Below, one piece after another: positions 18,690 through 27,155 of a DNA stretch of 33,974 nt (positions are counted from its first letter, which is position 1; each line of letters starts with the position of its first letter). Source of the DNA: Prevotella sp. (GTDB lineage Bacteria > Bacteroidota > Bacteroidia > Bacteroidales > Bacteroidaceae); the NCBI GenBank assembly GCA_024695705.1, contig JAILHP010000053.1, positions 1 to 33,974 of the forward strand, read 5' to 3'. Under the pieces are notes generated by a model. The model made no database searches. It saw only the letters and a list, made by a program, of their open reading frames with translations, and was not told the origin of the DNA. Both the position numbers and the translations under genes were made by a program.

Positions 18690-19442
18690 ATGATTAAGAA
18701 GATTCTGGTATCACAGCCGAAACCCTCGAGTGAGAAATCGCCCTACTACGACATTGCATCGCGTTTCAATGTTGAAATGATCTTCCGCCCCTTTATCAAG
18801 GTGGAAGGATTAACGGCCAAGGAATTCCGTCAACAGAAAATCAACATCCTTGACCACACGGCCATCGTCTTTACGTCGCGTCATGCTATTGACCATTTCT
18901 TTACATTGGCAAAGGAGCTTCGCGTTGCGATACCTGAAGACATGAAGTACTTTTGTGTCACAGAGACCATATCCCTATACATCCAGAAGTATGTGCAGTA
19001 CCGTAAGCGCAAGGTATTCTTCGGAGAGACGGGAAAAATTGACGACCTGCTGCCCCAGATGGTCAAGCACAAGCAGGAGAAGTACCTCGTGCCCATGAGC
19101 GACGTTGCCAACAACAGCATCAAGGAGTTGCTCGACTCCAAGAAGCTGCGCCACGAGGAGTGTGTCATGTATCGCACGGTCAGCAACGATTTTACCCCTG
19201 AGGAGGTCAAGACGTTCGACTATGACATGCTCGTGTTCTTCAGCCCTGCTGGAGTAGAGTCGCTGATGAAGAACTTCCCTGGCTTCAACCAGGATAAGAT
19301 TGCCATTGCTACATTCGGACCGGCTACGGCAAAAGCCGTGAAAGACGCTGGCCTGCGTCTCGATCTGGAAGCACCGTCTGAGAAATATCCCTCTATGACG
19401 GGTGCCCTTCAACACTATCTGCTCGAACACGAAGAAGACTGA
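18690..19442 (+). CDS. hemD: Uroporphyrinogen-III synthase family protein
   Basis: ILVSQPKPSSEKSPYYDIASRF; IVFTSRHAIDHFF; VFFSPAGVESLM; ATFGPATAKAVKDAGLRL. Confidence 0.88.
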   Translation: MIKKILVSQPKPSSEKSPYYDIASRFNVEMIFRPFIKVEGLTAKEFRQQKINILDHTAIVFTSRHAIDHFFTLAKELRVAIPEDMKYFCVTETISLYIQKYVQYRKRKVFFGETGKIDDLLPQMVKHKQEKYLVPMSDVANNSIKELLDSKKLRHEECVMYRTVSNDFTPEEVKTFDYDMLVFFSPAGVESLMKNFPGFNQDKIAIATFGPATAKAVKDAGLRLDLEAPSEKYPSMTGALQHYLLEHEED

Positions 19443-19448
19443 TGACGG

Positions 19449-19856
19449 ATGACCGCTCACCACTCACCAGTCTCCAGTCAACATTCCCTCGGCAGGCAAG
19501 AGCGCATCAAGAGTCGCAAGCTGGTTGAGGAGCTCTTCTCAGGGGGCAATAGCCACTCTGTCGTGGCCTATCCGCTGAGAGCAGTGTGGAAAGAAGGTGG
19601 TTTGGAGGGAACTCAGATTCTGGTCAGCGTGTCCAAGCGTCATTTCAAGCGGGCTGTGAAGCGTAACAGAGTCAAGCGGCAGCTGCGCGAGGCCTACCGG
19701 CTCAACAAGCAAATCCTGCTGGATGCCCTCACTCCACTCACCACTCACCACTCGTTACACATCGCCTTTATCTGGCAGGCTGACGAGCTCTACCCCACCT
19801 CCGTGGTTGAGGACCGCATGAAAACCCTGTTGTACCGCATAGCCGAGAAGATATGA
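19449..19856 (+). CDS. rnpA: Ribonuclease P protein component
   Basis: [49 protein letters not shown] motif. Confidence 0.93.
   Translation: MTAHHSPVSSQHSLGRQERIKSRKLVEELFSGGNSHSVVAYPLRAVWKEGGLEGTQILVSVSKRHFKRAVKRNRVKRQLREAYRLNKQILLDALTPLTTHHSLHIAFIWQADELYPTSVVEDRMKTLLYRIAEKI
19456..19483. repeat. Heptad array CTCACCA CTCACCA GTCTCCA GTCAACA in the rnpA 5' coding end
   Basis: Read directly. Confidence 0.75.
19728..19754. repeat. Heptad array CTCACTC CACTCAC CACTCAC CACTCG inside rnpA
   Basis: Read directly; encodes LTPLTTHHS. Confidence 0.8.
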
Positions 19857-20095
19857 GAAAACTGTTACACCGTTTGTCCCAGGCACTTTCCTGGCTATTG
19901 TGTCTGCCGATTATCTTCTACCAGACCTGCATTTCGCCCTATACGCCGCCAGCGTGCCGCTTCACGCCCACCTGTAGCGAATATGCCCGTCAGGCGCTGA
20001 AGAAGCACGGCCCCATCAAGGGACTCTGGCTCGCCGTCTGGCGCATCTTGCGATGCAACCCCTGGGGCGGCTCGGGATATGACCCAGTGCCGTAA
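19853..20095 (+). CDS. yidD: Membrane protein insertion efficiency factor YidD
   Basis: [61 protein letters not shown]. Confidence 0.96.
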   Translation: MRKLLHRLSQALSWLLCLPIIFYQTCISPYTPPACRFTPTCSEYARQALKKHGPIKGLWLAVWRILRCNPWGGSGYDPVP

Positions 20096-20101
20096 TTGAC
20101 G

Positions 20102-20133
20102 TGATAACGAAATAACGTAATAACGATATAACG
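20102..20133. repeat. Octamer array NNATAACG x4
   Basis: tgataacg aaataacg taataacg atataacg between yidD and tyrS. Confidence 0.85.
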
Positions 20134-20147
20134 CAAAAGAATTAAAT

Positions 20148-21446
20148 ATGAAAAAGAACTTTGTTGAAGAACTCCGCTGGCGCGGAATGCTGGCACAGAT
20201 GATGCCAGGAACAGAAGAACTCCTGCAGAAGGAGATGGTGACAGCCTACCTGGGTACTGACCCCACGGCCGACTCCCTGCACATAGGCCACCTCTGTGGC
20301 ATCATGATGCTGCGTCACCTGCAGCGTTGCGGACACCGTCCCATCATTCTTGTGGGTGGTGCAACGGGTATGATTGGCGACCCCAGCGGCAAGAGTCAGG
20401 AGCGTAACCTGCTCAACGACGAAACGCTGCGTCACAATCAGGAGTGCATCAAACGTCAGGTGGCTAAGTTCCTGGACTTCGAGTCGAAGGAAGAGAATGC
20501 TGCCATTATGGTCAACAACTACGACTGGATGAAGGACTTTACGTTCCTGGACTTCGCCCGTGAGGTGGGTAAGCACATTACCGTCAACTACATGATGGCC
20601 AAGGAGAGCGTGCAGCAGCGCCTTAACGGTACAGCTCGCGACGGTCTCTCGTTCACGGAGTTCACCTATCAGCTGCTTCAGGGCTACGACTTCCTGTACC
20701 TCTACCAGCACTACGGCGTGAAGCTGCAGCTAGGCGGCAACGACCAGTGGGGCAACATGACCACTGGTACGGAACTCATCCGCCGTACCCTGGGCAATGA
20801 GGTAGAGACCTTCGCCCTCACCTGCCCGCTCATCACCAAGAGCGACGGCAAGAAGTTTGGTAAGACGGAGTCGGGCAACATCTGGCTTGATCCTGCCCGC
20901 ACCACGCCCTATAAGTTCTACCAGTTCTGGCTCAACGTCAGCGACGATGATGCCGAGCGTTACATCAAGATCTTCACTTCGTTGGAGAAGGACGTCATCG
21001 ATGCCCTCGTCGAGGAGCACAAGCAGGACCCTGGTCGTCGTGTGCTGCAGAAGCGCCTGGCCGAGGAGGTTACCGTGCTGGTACACTCGCAGGAAGCCCT
21101 CGACACCGCCATCGAAGCCAGCAGCATCCTCTTTGGAAAGTCCACCAAAGAAGGCCTGGAGAAGCTTGACGAGCAGACGTTCCTCGATGTCTTCGACGGT
21201 GTGCCCCAATTTGAAATCAACAAGGACCAGCTGGGTCAGCCCGCCATTGAGTTGTTTACCACCGTGGCTCCCGTCTTCCCCTCGAAGGGCGAGATGCGCA
21301 AGATGGTGCAGGGTGGCGGCGTCAGCCTGAACAAGGAGAAGCTGACCGACCAGAACCGTCCTGTCACTTCCGATGACCTCATCGACGGCAAGTACCTGCT
21401 GGCGCAGAAGGGTAAGAAGAATTATTACCTGCTGATTGTAAAATAA
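20148..21446 (+). CDS. tyrS: Tyrosyl-tRNA synthetase
   Basis: [58 protein letters not shown]. Confidence 0.96.
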   Translation: MKKNFVEELRWRGMLAQMMPGTEELLQKEMVTAYLGTDPTADSLHIGHLCGIMMLRHLQRCGHRPIILVGGATGMIGDPSGKSQERNLLNDETLRHNQECIKRQVAKFLDFESKEENAAIMVNNYDWMKDFTFLDFAREVGKHITVNYMMAKESVQQRLNGTARDGLSFTEFTYQLLQGYDFLYLYQHYGVKLQLGGNDQWGNMTTGTELIRRTLGNEVETFALTCPLITKSDGKKFGKTESGNIWLDPARTTPYKFYQFWLNVSDDDAERYIKIFTSLEKDVIDALVEEHKQDPGRRVLQKRLAEEVTVLVHSQEALDTAIEASSILFGKSTKEGLEKLDEQTFLDVFDGVPQFEINKDQLGQPAIELFTTVAPVFPSKGEMRKMVQGGGVSLNKEKLTDQNRPVTSDDLIDGKYLLAQKGKKNYYLLIVK

Positions 21447-21457
21447 TTACAAAAATA

Positions 21458-21489
21458 TTTGGTAGTGGCGTAAAAAACCACTACCTTTG
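21458..21489 (+). promoter_or_regulatory. Promoter of tRNA-Gln: TTTG (21458-21461) N20 TACCTTTG (21482-21489)
   Basis: Consensus match; overlaps perfect inverted repeat GGTAGTGG/CCACTACC. Confidence 0.75.
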
Positions 21490-21494
21490 CACCC

Positions 21495-21572
21495 GAATTC
21501 TTTGAATTCCTCTGCGAGGATGGGCTGCACCTCGGCAGAAAGCTCGCTTTCTGCACTCGGTTTGCACCATCC
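21495..21572 (+). other. Structured leader element A (nested hairpins) upstream of tRNA-Gln
   Basis: GAATTC-ttt-GAATTC; outer stem GGATGG/CCATCC enclosing GCAGAAAG-ctcg-CTTTCTGC flanked by CTCGG motifs. Confidence 0.6.
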
Positions 21573-21596
21573 TTGTCACCCGCTAACAAGCATGAT

Positions 21597-21667
21597 TGTC
21601 CAATGGTGTAATGGTAGCACAACAGGTTTTGGTTCTGTTTGTGGTGGTTCGAATCCGCCTTGGACAA
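21597..21667 (+). tRNA. tRNA-Gln (anticodon UUG), CCA not encoded
   Basis: 7-bp acceptor TGTCCAA/TTGGACA; anticodon arm ACAGG-TTTTGGT-TCTGT; T arm GGTGG-TTCGAAT-CCGCC. Confidence 0.95.
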
Positions 21668-21674
21668 CAGAAAA

Positions 21675-21710
21675 GAGCGTAGCCTTCCGCAATCGGTTAC
21701 GCTCATTTTC
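21675..21710 (+). terminator. Intrinsic terminator after tRNA-Gln
   Basis: GAGCGTAGCC-ttccgcaatc-GGTTACGCTC followed by attttcttt. Confidence 0.8.
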
Positions 21711-21738
21711 TTTAATCTTTAATCTTTAATCTTTAATT
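21711..21738. repeat. Heptad array TTTAATC x3 + TTTAATT
   Basis: Read directly. Confidence 0.9.
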
Positions 21739-21753
21739 TTTTTATTACCTTTG

Positions 21754-21836
21754 CCGCGTAAACGCGGCGAGGCTGCTTACGCTCGGAAGAACATGAGCGA
21801 GCTCAGTTCTTCTCTCGCTTACTCGCAGTCTTGCAC
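21754..21836 (+). other. Structured leader element B upstream of kduI
   Basis: CCGCG-taaa-CGCGG then GAAGAAC-a-TGAGC-ga-GCTCA-GTTCTTC flanked by CTCGG/CTCGC, starting directly after TACCTTTG (21746-21753). Confidence 0.6.
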
Positions 21837-21867
21837 TCAAATCTGAAACAACAAAAAGAAAAAGACA

Positions 21868-22710
21868 ATGAAGACAAATTACGAAATCCGTTATGCTGCG
21901 CATCCTGAGGATGCCAAAAGCTATGACACACAGCGCATTCGTCGTGACTTCCTGATAGAAAAGGTGTTTGCTGCTGACGAGGTGAACATGGTGTATTCCA
22001 TGTACGACCGCATGGTGGTGGGTGGTGCTATGCCCGTGAACGAGGAACTGAAGCTGGAGGCCATCGACCCCCTGAAGGCTCACTTCTTTACCACTCGTCG
22101 TGAGATAGGCGTGTTCAACGTGGGCGGTGCCGGCTGCATCAAGGTGGGTGACGCTGTGTTTGAACTCGACTACAAGGAGGCATTATATATAGGCAGGGGT
22201 GACCGCGACGTGGTGTTCTGCTCGAAGGACAGCCAGAAGCCTGCTAAGTTCTACTTCAACTCCACGACAGCTCATGCCGAATATCCCTGCAAGAAGGTGA
22301 CAAAGCAGGATGCTGTGGTGGCTCACATGGGTTCGCTGGAGATGTCTAACGAACGTAATATCAATAAGATGCTGGTCAATCAGGTGCTGCCTACCTGTCA
22401 GCTGCAGATGGGTATGACGGAGTTGGCTACAGGCTCTGTATGGAACACCATGCCTGCCCACGTTCACAGTCGCCGCATGGAGGCTTATTTCTATTTCGAG
22501 GTACCCGAGGACCAGGCAGTCTGCCACTTCATGGGTGAGGTTAACGAAACACGTCACATCTGGATGCGTGGCGACCAGGCCGTCCTCTCTCCTGAATGGA
22601 GCATCCACTCTGCCGCTGCCACGCATAACTACACCTTCATCTGGGGCATGGGCGGTGAGAACCTCGATTATGGTGACCAGGACTTTTCACTCATTACGGA
22701 CTTGAAGTAG
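21868..22710 (+). CDS. kduI: 5-dehydro-4-deoxy-D-glucuronate isomerase
   Basis: MKTNYEIRYAAHPEDAKSYDTQRIRRDFL; GMTELATGSVWNTMPAHVHSRRMEAYFYFEV. Confidence 0.96.
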   Translation: MKTNYEIRYAAHPEDAKSYDTQRIRRDFLIEKVFAADEVNMVYSMYDRMVVGGAMPVNEELKLEAIDPLKAHFFTTRREIGVFNVGGAGCIKVGDAVFELDYKEALYIGRGDRDVVFCSKDSQKPAKFYFNSTTAHAEYPCKKVTKQDAVVAHMGSLEMSNERNINKMLVNQVLPTCQLQMGMTELATGSVWNTMPAHVHSRRMEAYFYFEVPEDQAVCHFMGEVNETRHIWMRGDQAVLSPEWSIHSAAATHNYTFIWGMGGENLDYGDQDFSLITDLK

Positions 22711-22713
22711 TTT

Positions 22714-22741
22714 GGAGTTAGGAATTAGGATTTAGGAGTTA
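22714..22741. repeat. Heptad array GGAGTTA GGAATTA GGATTTA GGAGTTA
   Basis: Read directly; kduI-kduD gap. Confidence 0.9.
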
Positions 22742-22744
22742 ATT

Positions 22745-23539
22745 ATGATAAATTTGTTTTCCTTAGAGGGTAAGGTGGCTCTTGTTACGGGAGCAGCTTA
22801 CGGCATCGGATTCGCCATTGCTGAGGCTTTGGCAAAGGCAGGTGCAGAAATCGCGTTTAACTGTCGCGGACAGGAACACATGGACAAGGCACTTGCCGAA
22901 TACAAGGCCAAGGGCATCAAGGCTCATGGCTACCTCTGTGACGTCACCAATGAAGAAGACGTACAGAAGATGGTGGCTGACATCCGCAAGGAACTGGGCC
23001 ACATCGACATTCTGGTGAACAACGCAGGCATCATCAAGCGCATTCCCATGCACGAGATGAAGCGCGAGGAGTTCCAGCAGGTCATTGACATCGACCTTGT
23101 GGGCCCGTTTATCATGACCAAGGCCGTCATCCCTGAGATGATGGAGCGTCGTGAAGGTAAGATCATTAACATCTGCTCCATGATGTCTGAGCTGGGACGT
23201 GAGACCGTCAGCGCCTATGCCGCTGCCAAGGGCGGTCTGAAGATGCTGACTCGCAATATCTGCTCCGAGTACGGCGGCTACAACATCCAGTGCAACGCCA
23301 TCGGTCCTGGCTATATCGCCACGCCGCAGACAGCTCCCCTGCGTGAGCCGCAGGCAGACGGCAGCCGCCATCCGTTCGACTCGTTCATCTGTGCCAAGAC
23401 GCCTGCCGGACGCTGGCTCAATCCTGAGGAACTGGGCGGTCCTGCTGTGTTCCTGGCCTCTCATGCCTCCGACGCCGTCAATGGCCACGTGCTTTACGTG
23501 GATGGCGGCATCCTGGCCTATATCGGCAAGCAGCCGTAA
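22745..23539 (+). CDS. kduD: 2-dehydro-3-deoxy-D-gluconate 5-dehydrogenase / gluconate 5-dehydrogenase (SDR)
   Basis: SDR TGxxxGIG, NNAG, YAAAKGG motifs; SLEGKVALVTGAAYGIGFAIA; follows kduI. Confidence 0.9.
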   Translation: MINLFSLEGKVALVTGAAYGIGFAIAEALAKAGAEIAFNCRGQEHMDKALAEYKAKGIKAHGYLCDVTNEEDVQKMVADIRKELGHIDILVNNAGIIKRIPMHEMKREEFQQVIDIDLVGPFIMTKAVIPEMMERREGKIINICSMMSELGRETVSAYAAAKGGLKMLTRNICSEYGGYNIQCNAIGPGYIATPQTAPLREPQADGSRHPFDSFICAKTPAGRWLNPEELGGPAVFLASHASDAVNGHVLYVDGGILAYIGKQP

Positions 23540-23799
23540 GTGGGAGGTGTTGACTCATTCCAGCCAAATCACATGGGGTCTATCCTCGTGTGTGCCTAGA
23601 AGTAAGCAGTCACGATGATACCCCAGGCACCCTTTGAAGATTGCCCGGTCCAAAGGTTTGAATTCTCTCGAAAATTCAAGGCTTAGCCCGGTCCTAAGTC
23701 CTTCGAACTCGGCACCTTCGAATGTGTGAGCCGTAAGCAACGCCGGCTATCATTTTGATAAGGATTTTATAAAACTAGCAATTACCCATTCTGCAGACA

Positions 23800-25485
23800 A
23801 TGAAGACATATCAAGGACATATCGTTGATGTAGTTCGCCACGAGATATTCGATGGCGAGCTGGTGGTGGAAGATGGACGCATTACTCAGATAAAAAGTTG
23901 TGAGTTGCCAAAGGACGGAAAGCAATGGCCCTACCTGATGCCCGGTTTTATCGACAGCCATGTGCATATTGAGAGCAGCATGATGGCTCCCTGTGAGTTT
24001 GCCCGTGTGGCAGCCAGTCATGGCACCATCGGTGTGGTGGCCGACCCGCATGAGATAGGCAATGTGCTGGGTATCGAGGGCGTCAACTATATGATACAAT
24101 CTGGACGGCTGTCACCATTCAACTATTGCTTCGCTGCCCCCAGTTGTGTTCCGGCATGCGGTGGAGGCATCGAGACCAGCGGCGCCGTAATCGATGCTGC
24201 CGGTGTGGAAGAGTTGATGGCCCGTAATGACATCGGTGTGCTGGGCGAGATGATGAACTTCCCTGGTGTACTGGGCAACGACCCAGAGGTGATGCGTAAG
24301 ATACGGGCAGCACGGGCTCATGATAAGCCCGTGGACGGTCATGCCCCCGGTCTGGTAGGCAACGAGCGCCTGCGCTATGCCCTGACAGGCATCTCTACCG
24401 ACCATGAGTGTAGTACGCTTGAGGAGGGACATGCCTGTGTTTCGGCCGGTATGATGGTCATCATCCGTGAGGGAAGTGCAGCGAGGGATTTTGACAAGCT
24501 TAGTCCGTTGATTGCAGAGTCGCCCAACATGGTGATGTTCTGTACGGATGACTGTCATCCTGACGACTTGGTCCGTGGGCACATCAACCAACTGGTCAAG
24601 CGTGCCATTTCTGAAGGCTATGACTTTTGGAACATTCTCATGGCTGCCTGTATCAATGCTCAGCGTCACTACCGGTTGAGGTGGGGACTGCTGCAAGAGG
24701 GCGATGCAGCCAACTTCATTGTCGTTGACGCGCTCCATCCTCATTTCCGTGTCCTGAAGACGGTCATCAAAGGTATAGAGGTGTACGACTGTAATACGAC
24801 GTTTGGCTCTTTGCTGCCATCCATCCGCAACGAAGGCATCAACGGCACCTACGATTATCCCAACAAATTTGTTGCCAGTCCACTGACAGTCGATGACATC
24901 CACACCGAACTCAAGGTTTCTGAGACGGTCCATATCATGAGCGCTACCGATGGCAGCCTCTACACAGGCCATGAAAAGGTTAAGATTACTGGCAATCCTT
25001 TTGAGGACTCCAGATATCCATGGGCAGAGGTACAGAAAATTGTTGTGCTGAACCGTTACGAACTCAACGCCCGCCCTGTGGTGGGAATGGTGCGTGGTTT
25101 CCGTCTTACACACGGTGCCATTGCATGCTCTGTGGCACACGACTGTCATAATATCGTAGCCATTGGGTCGAGCGATGAATACCTGGTGAAAGCCATCAAT
25201 CGTATTATCGAGATGAAGGGCGGACAGGTAGCTATCTCTGATGATGAAATGGCCGACCTGGCATTGCCCATTGCGGGGTTGATGTCTCCGTTGAGTGGCT
25301 ATGAGGTGGCTTACCGAAGTTTACAACTGCGTGAGATGGCGCATAAGGCAGGATGTAAGATGAAGTCTCCGTTCATCACGATGGCATTCCTTTGTCTGCC
25401 TGTCATTCCCGAACTGAAGATTACCGACAAGTACCTCTGGGACAGTAAAAACATGAAGGTGATAGAAGATTCTACGGCCTTGTAG
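23800..25485 (+). CDS. ade: Adenine deaminase
   Basis: LMPGFIDSHVHIESSMMAPCEFARVAASHGTIGVVADPHEIGNVLG; DGHAPGL; GISTDHECST; FCTDDCHPDDL. Confidence 0.95.
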   Translation: MKTYQGHIVDVVRHEIFDGELVVEDGRITQIKSCELPKDGKQWPYLMPGFIDSHVHIESSMMAPCEFARVAASHGTIGVVADPHEIGNVLGIEGVNYMIQSGRLSPFNYCFAAPSCVPACGGGIETSGAVIDAAGVEELMARNDIGVLGEMMNFPGVLGNDPEVMRKIRAARAHDKPVDGHAPGLVGNERLRYALTGISTDHECSTLEEGHACVSAGMMVIIREGSAARDFDKLSPLIAESPNMVMFCTDDCHPDDLVRGHINQLVKRAISEGYDFWNILMAACINAQRHYRLRWGLLQEGDAANFIVVDALHPHFRVLKTVIKGIEVYDCNTTFGSLLPSIRNEGINGTYDYPNKFVASPLTVDDIHTELKVSETVHIMSATDGSLYTGHEKVKITGNPFEDSRYPWAEVQKIVVLNRYELNARPVVGMVRGFRLTHGAIACSVAHDCHNIVAIGSSDEYLVKAINRIIEMKGGQVAISDDEMADLALPIAGLMSPLSGYEVAYRSLQLREMAHKAGCKMKSPFITMAFLCLPVIPELKITDKYLWDSKNMKVIEDSTAL

Positions 25486-25529
25486 CCTGCTTCGTGACGG
25501 AGGGGAAAGGGAAAATAATCTGATAATTG

Positions 25530-25561
25530 TTTGGTGGTTCCGAAAACTTGTTGTAACTTTG
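25530..25561 (+). promoter_or_regulatory. Promoter TTTG (25530-25533) N20 TAACTTTG (25554-25561)
   Basis: Consensus; implies CDS start at about 25591. Confidence 0.65.
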
Positions 25562-25590
25562 CCAAACCAAGAAATCTTAATTTATTTAGA

Positions 25591-26649
25591 ATGATGAAAA
25601 AACTATTCATGACAGCGATGATGGTCGCTGCAAGCGTGGGGCTGATGAATGCCCAGACAATTCAGAGACAAGTAGTGGAAGAAGGCGGTACAGGACCGTT
25701 CAAGTCAGAAGTGGTGGGCGATGCTTCCTGTCCGGGCTTTACGGTGTATCGTCCGCAGAACCTGAAAGAGGTGGTGGCCCGTCAGGGTGCCCTGCCCGTC
25801 ATTGTCTATGCCAACGGAGCCTGTTTCAACAACAATGTGGAGATGCGCCTGTTGCTGAGCGAGGTGGCTTCCTACGGCTATGTGGCTGCTGCCATTGGCC
25901 CGTATGACGAGGCAGACGTGATGGCTCAGTGGCGTGGCGTGCTGAGGTCAGCCTATCCCGCCACCAAGGGTGACGTCATCATGGCGAACGGCGAGAAGAT
26001 TCTGCCCATGACGCCCGAGGAGCGGAAGGCTCAGCAAGAGGAGCAGGCCAGACAGCGCGAAGAGGCCGCCAAGAAAGCCAAAAAGAACAAGAAGCCACAG
26101 CCTCAAGTACCTTCTTTCAGCACCTATCCTAAAATGTTGCTGGAGGTGCTGGACTGGCTGACGGAGCAGAATGCCACAGCCGGCTCGGAGTACTATCATT
26201 GCCTGGCGCTCGACCATGTGGCAGCGATGGGACAGTCGTGCGGCGGTGCCCAGGTGCTGGGTGTGGCTTACGACCCGCGCATCAAGACCTGTATAATGCT
26301 GAACACCGGCATTGGCGACATGGAGATGATGGGTGCGACGAAGGAGTCGCTGAAAAACCTTCACCAGCCGATGTTCTACATGATTGGCGGCCCGGCAGAC
26401 ATTGCCTATACCAATGCACAGAAGGACTACGAGCGCATAGCCGACAACATTCCCGTGGTGATGCTGAACTCGAAGGACGGTCACAGCGGAACCTATTACG
26501 AGTCGCACGGCGGCAACTATGCCAAGGCCGTTGTGAAGTGGCTCGACTGGCAGTTGAAAGGCCAGGTAGGACAATCAGCCCTCTTCCTGGACGATGACTA
26601 TCTGAGGATGAAGTTCCCTGAGTGGCAGGGCGTTCGCAAGAATTTCTAA
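25591..26649 (+). CDS. Secreted alpha/beta-hydrolase-like protein
   Basis: Signal peptide MMKKLFMTAMMVAASVGLMNAQ; AAMGQSCGGAQVLGVAYDPRI nucleophile-elbow-like GQSCGG. Confidence 0.75.
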   Translation: MMKKLFMTAMMVAASVGLMNAQTIQRQVVEEGGTGPFKSEVVGDASCPGFTVYRPQNLKEVVARQGALPVIVYANGACFNNNVEMRLLLSEVASYGYVAAAIGPYDEADVMAQWRGVLRSAYPATKGDVIMANGEKILPMTPEERKAQQEEQARQREEAAKKAKKNKKPQPQVPSFSTYPKMLLEVLDWLTEQNATAGSEYYHCLALDHVAAMGQSCGGAQVLGVAYDPRIKTCIMLNTGIGDMEMMGATKESLKNLHQPMFYMIGGPADIAYTNAQKDYERIADNIPVVMLNSKDGHSGTYYESHGGNYAKAVVKWLDWQLKGQVGQSALFLDDDYLRMKFPEWQGVRKNF

Positions 26650-26677
26650 TAACAAGAATATCTGATACCGGCATTGA

Positions 26678-26691
26678 TTGACGTAGGTCAA
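26678..26691. promoter_or_regulatory. Crp/Fnr-like dyad TTGAC-GTAG-GTCAA
   Basis: Perfect 5-bp half-sites with 4-nt spacer, about 78 nt upstream of the inferred TSS. Confidence 0.5.
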
Positions 26692-26728
26692 AGAAAAGGC
26701 TAACCTTAGACAAAAAGGGAGAAAAAAG

Positions 26729-26759
26729 TTTGCAGAAGCTGGGGAAACCTGTACTTTTG
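26729..26759 (+). promoter_or_regulatory. Promoter TTTG (26729-26732) N19 TACTTTTG (26752-26759)
   Basis: Consensus match. Confidence 0.65.
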
Positions 26760-26832
26760 CACTCGTAATCGTGATGATTATGGTTTTTTTGTTATTCATT
26801 AGGTTAGTAGTTAAAGATTTAAGGTAAAGATT

Positions 26833-26970
26833 ATGTTATTAGATTTTCAGACCATGGTGTTGCTGGGAACCGTTTCAGTTGTTACGATGTTGAGCGTTAT
26901 AACGCTGACAAATACAACAAGGGGCAACAGACAACGTACAGCAAGCCAGGAGAAAGGTGCGCGGAGTGAG
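26833..26970 (+). CDS. Candidate 45-aa single-TM small protein
   Basis: MLLDFQTMVLLGTVSVVTMLSVITLTNTTRGNRQRTSKPGERCAE*; own promoter and terminator; not in the supplied ORF track. Confidence 0.5.
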
Positions 26971-26996
26971 TGAGTCATACCGCGCACTTTTGTTTT
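26954..26996 (+). terminator. Intrinsic terminator overlapping the small-ORF 3' end
   Basis: aaagGTGCGCGG-agtgagtgagtcata-CCGCGCACttttgtttt. Confidence 0.85.
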
Positions 26997-27155
26997 GAAA
27001 TCTTCATTTTTCATTCTTTTTTCTTCATTCATTAAGTTAAAAGGTCAAAATAAATCAGCCCAAATCACGTATTTTCTTTAATTTTCATGGAAAAATAACC
27101 GCTTTTTGCGGAAATGTACGTAAATTTGCAGCCAAATTTTAAACGAAAACGATTC

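Noticed and set aside
20102-20133. CRISPR-like array in short repeats
   Set aside because: Units of 7-8 bp are contiguous without spacers; this is a tandem microsatellite-type array.
21597-21667. tRNA-Gln as an integration site for a genomic island
   Set aside because: No integrase next to it, no repeated tRNA 3' end seen downstream, and flanks are core metabolic genes.
24112-25149. 345-aa minus-strand ORF opposite ade
   Set aside because: Fully antisense to a clear adenine deaminase; no domain signature.
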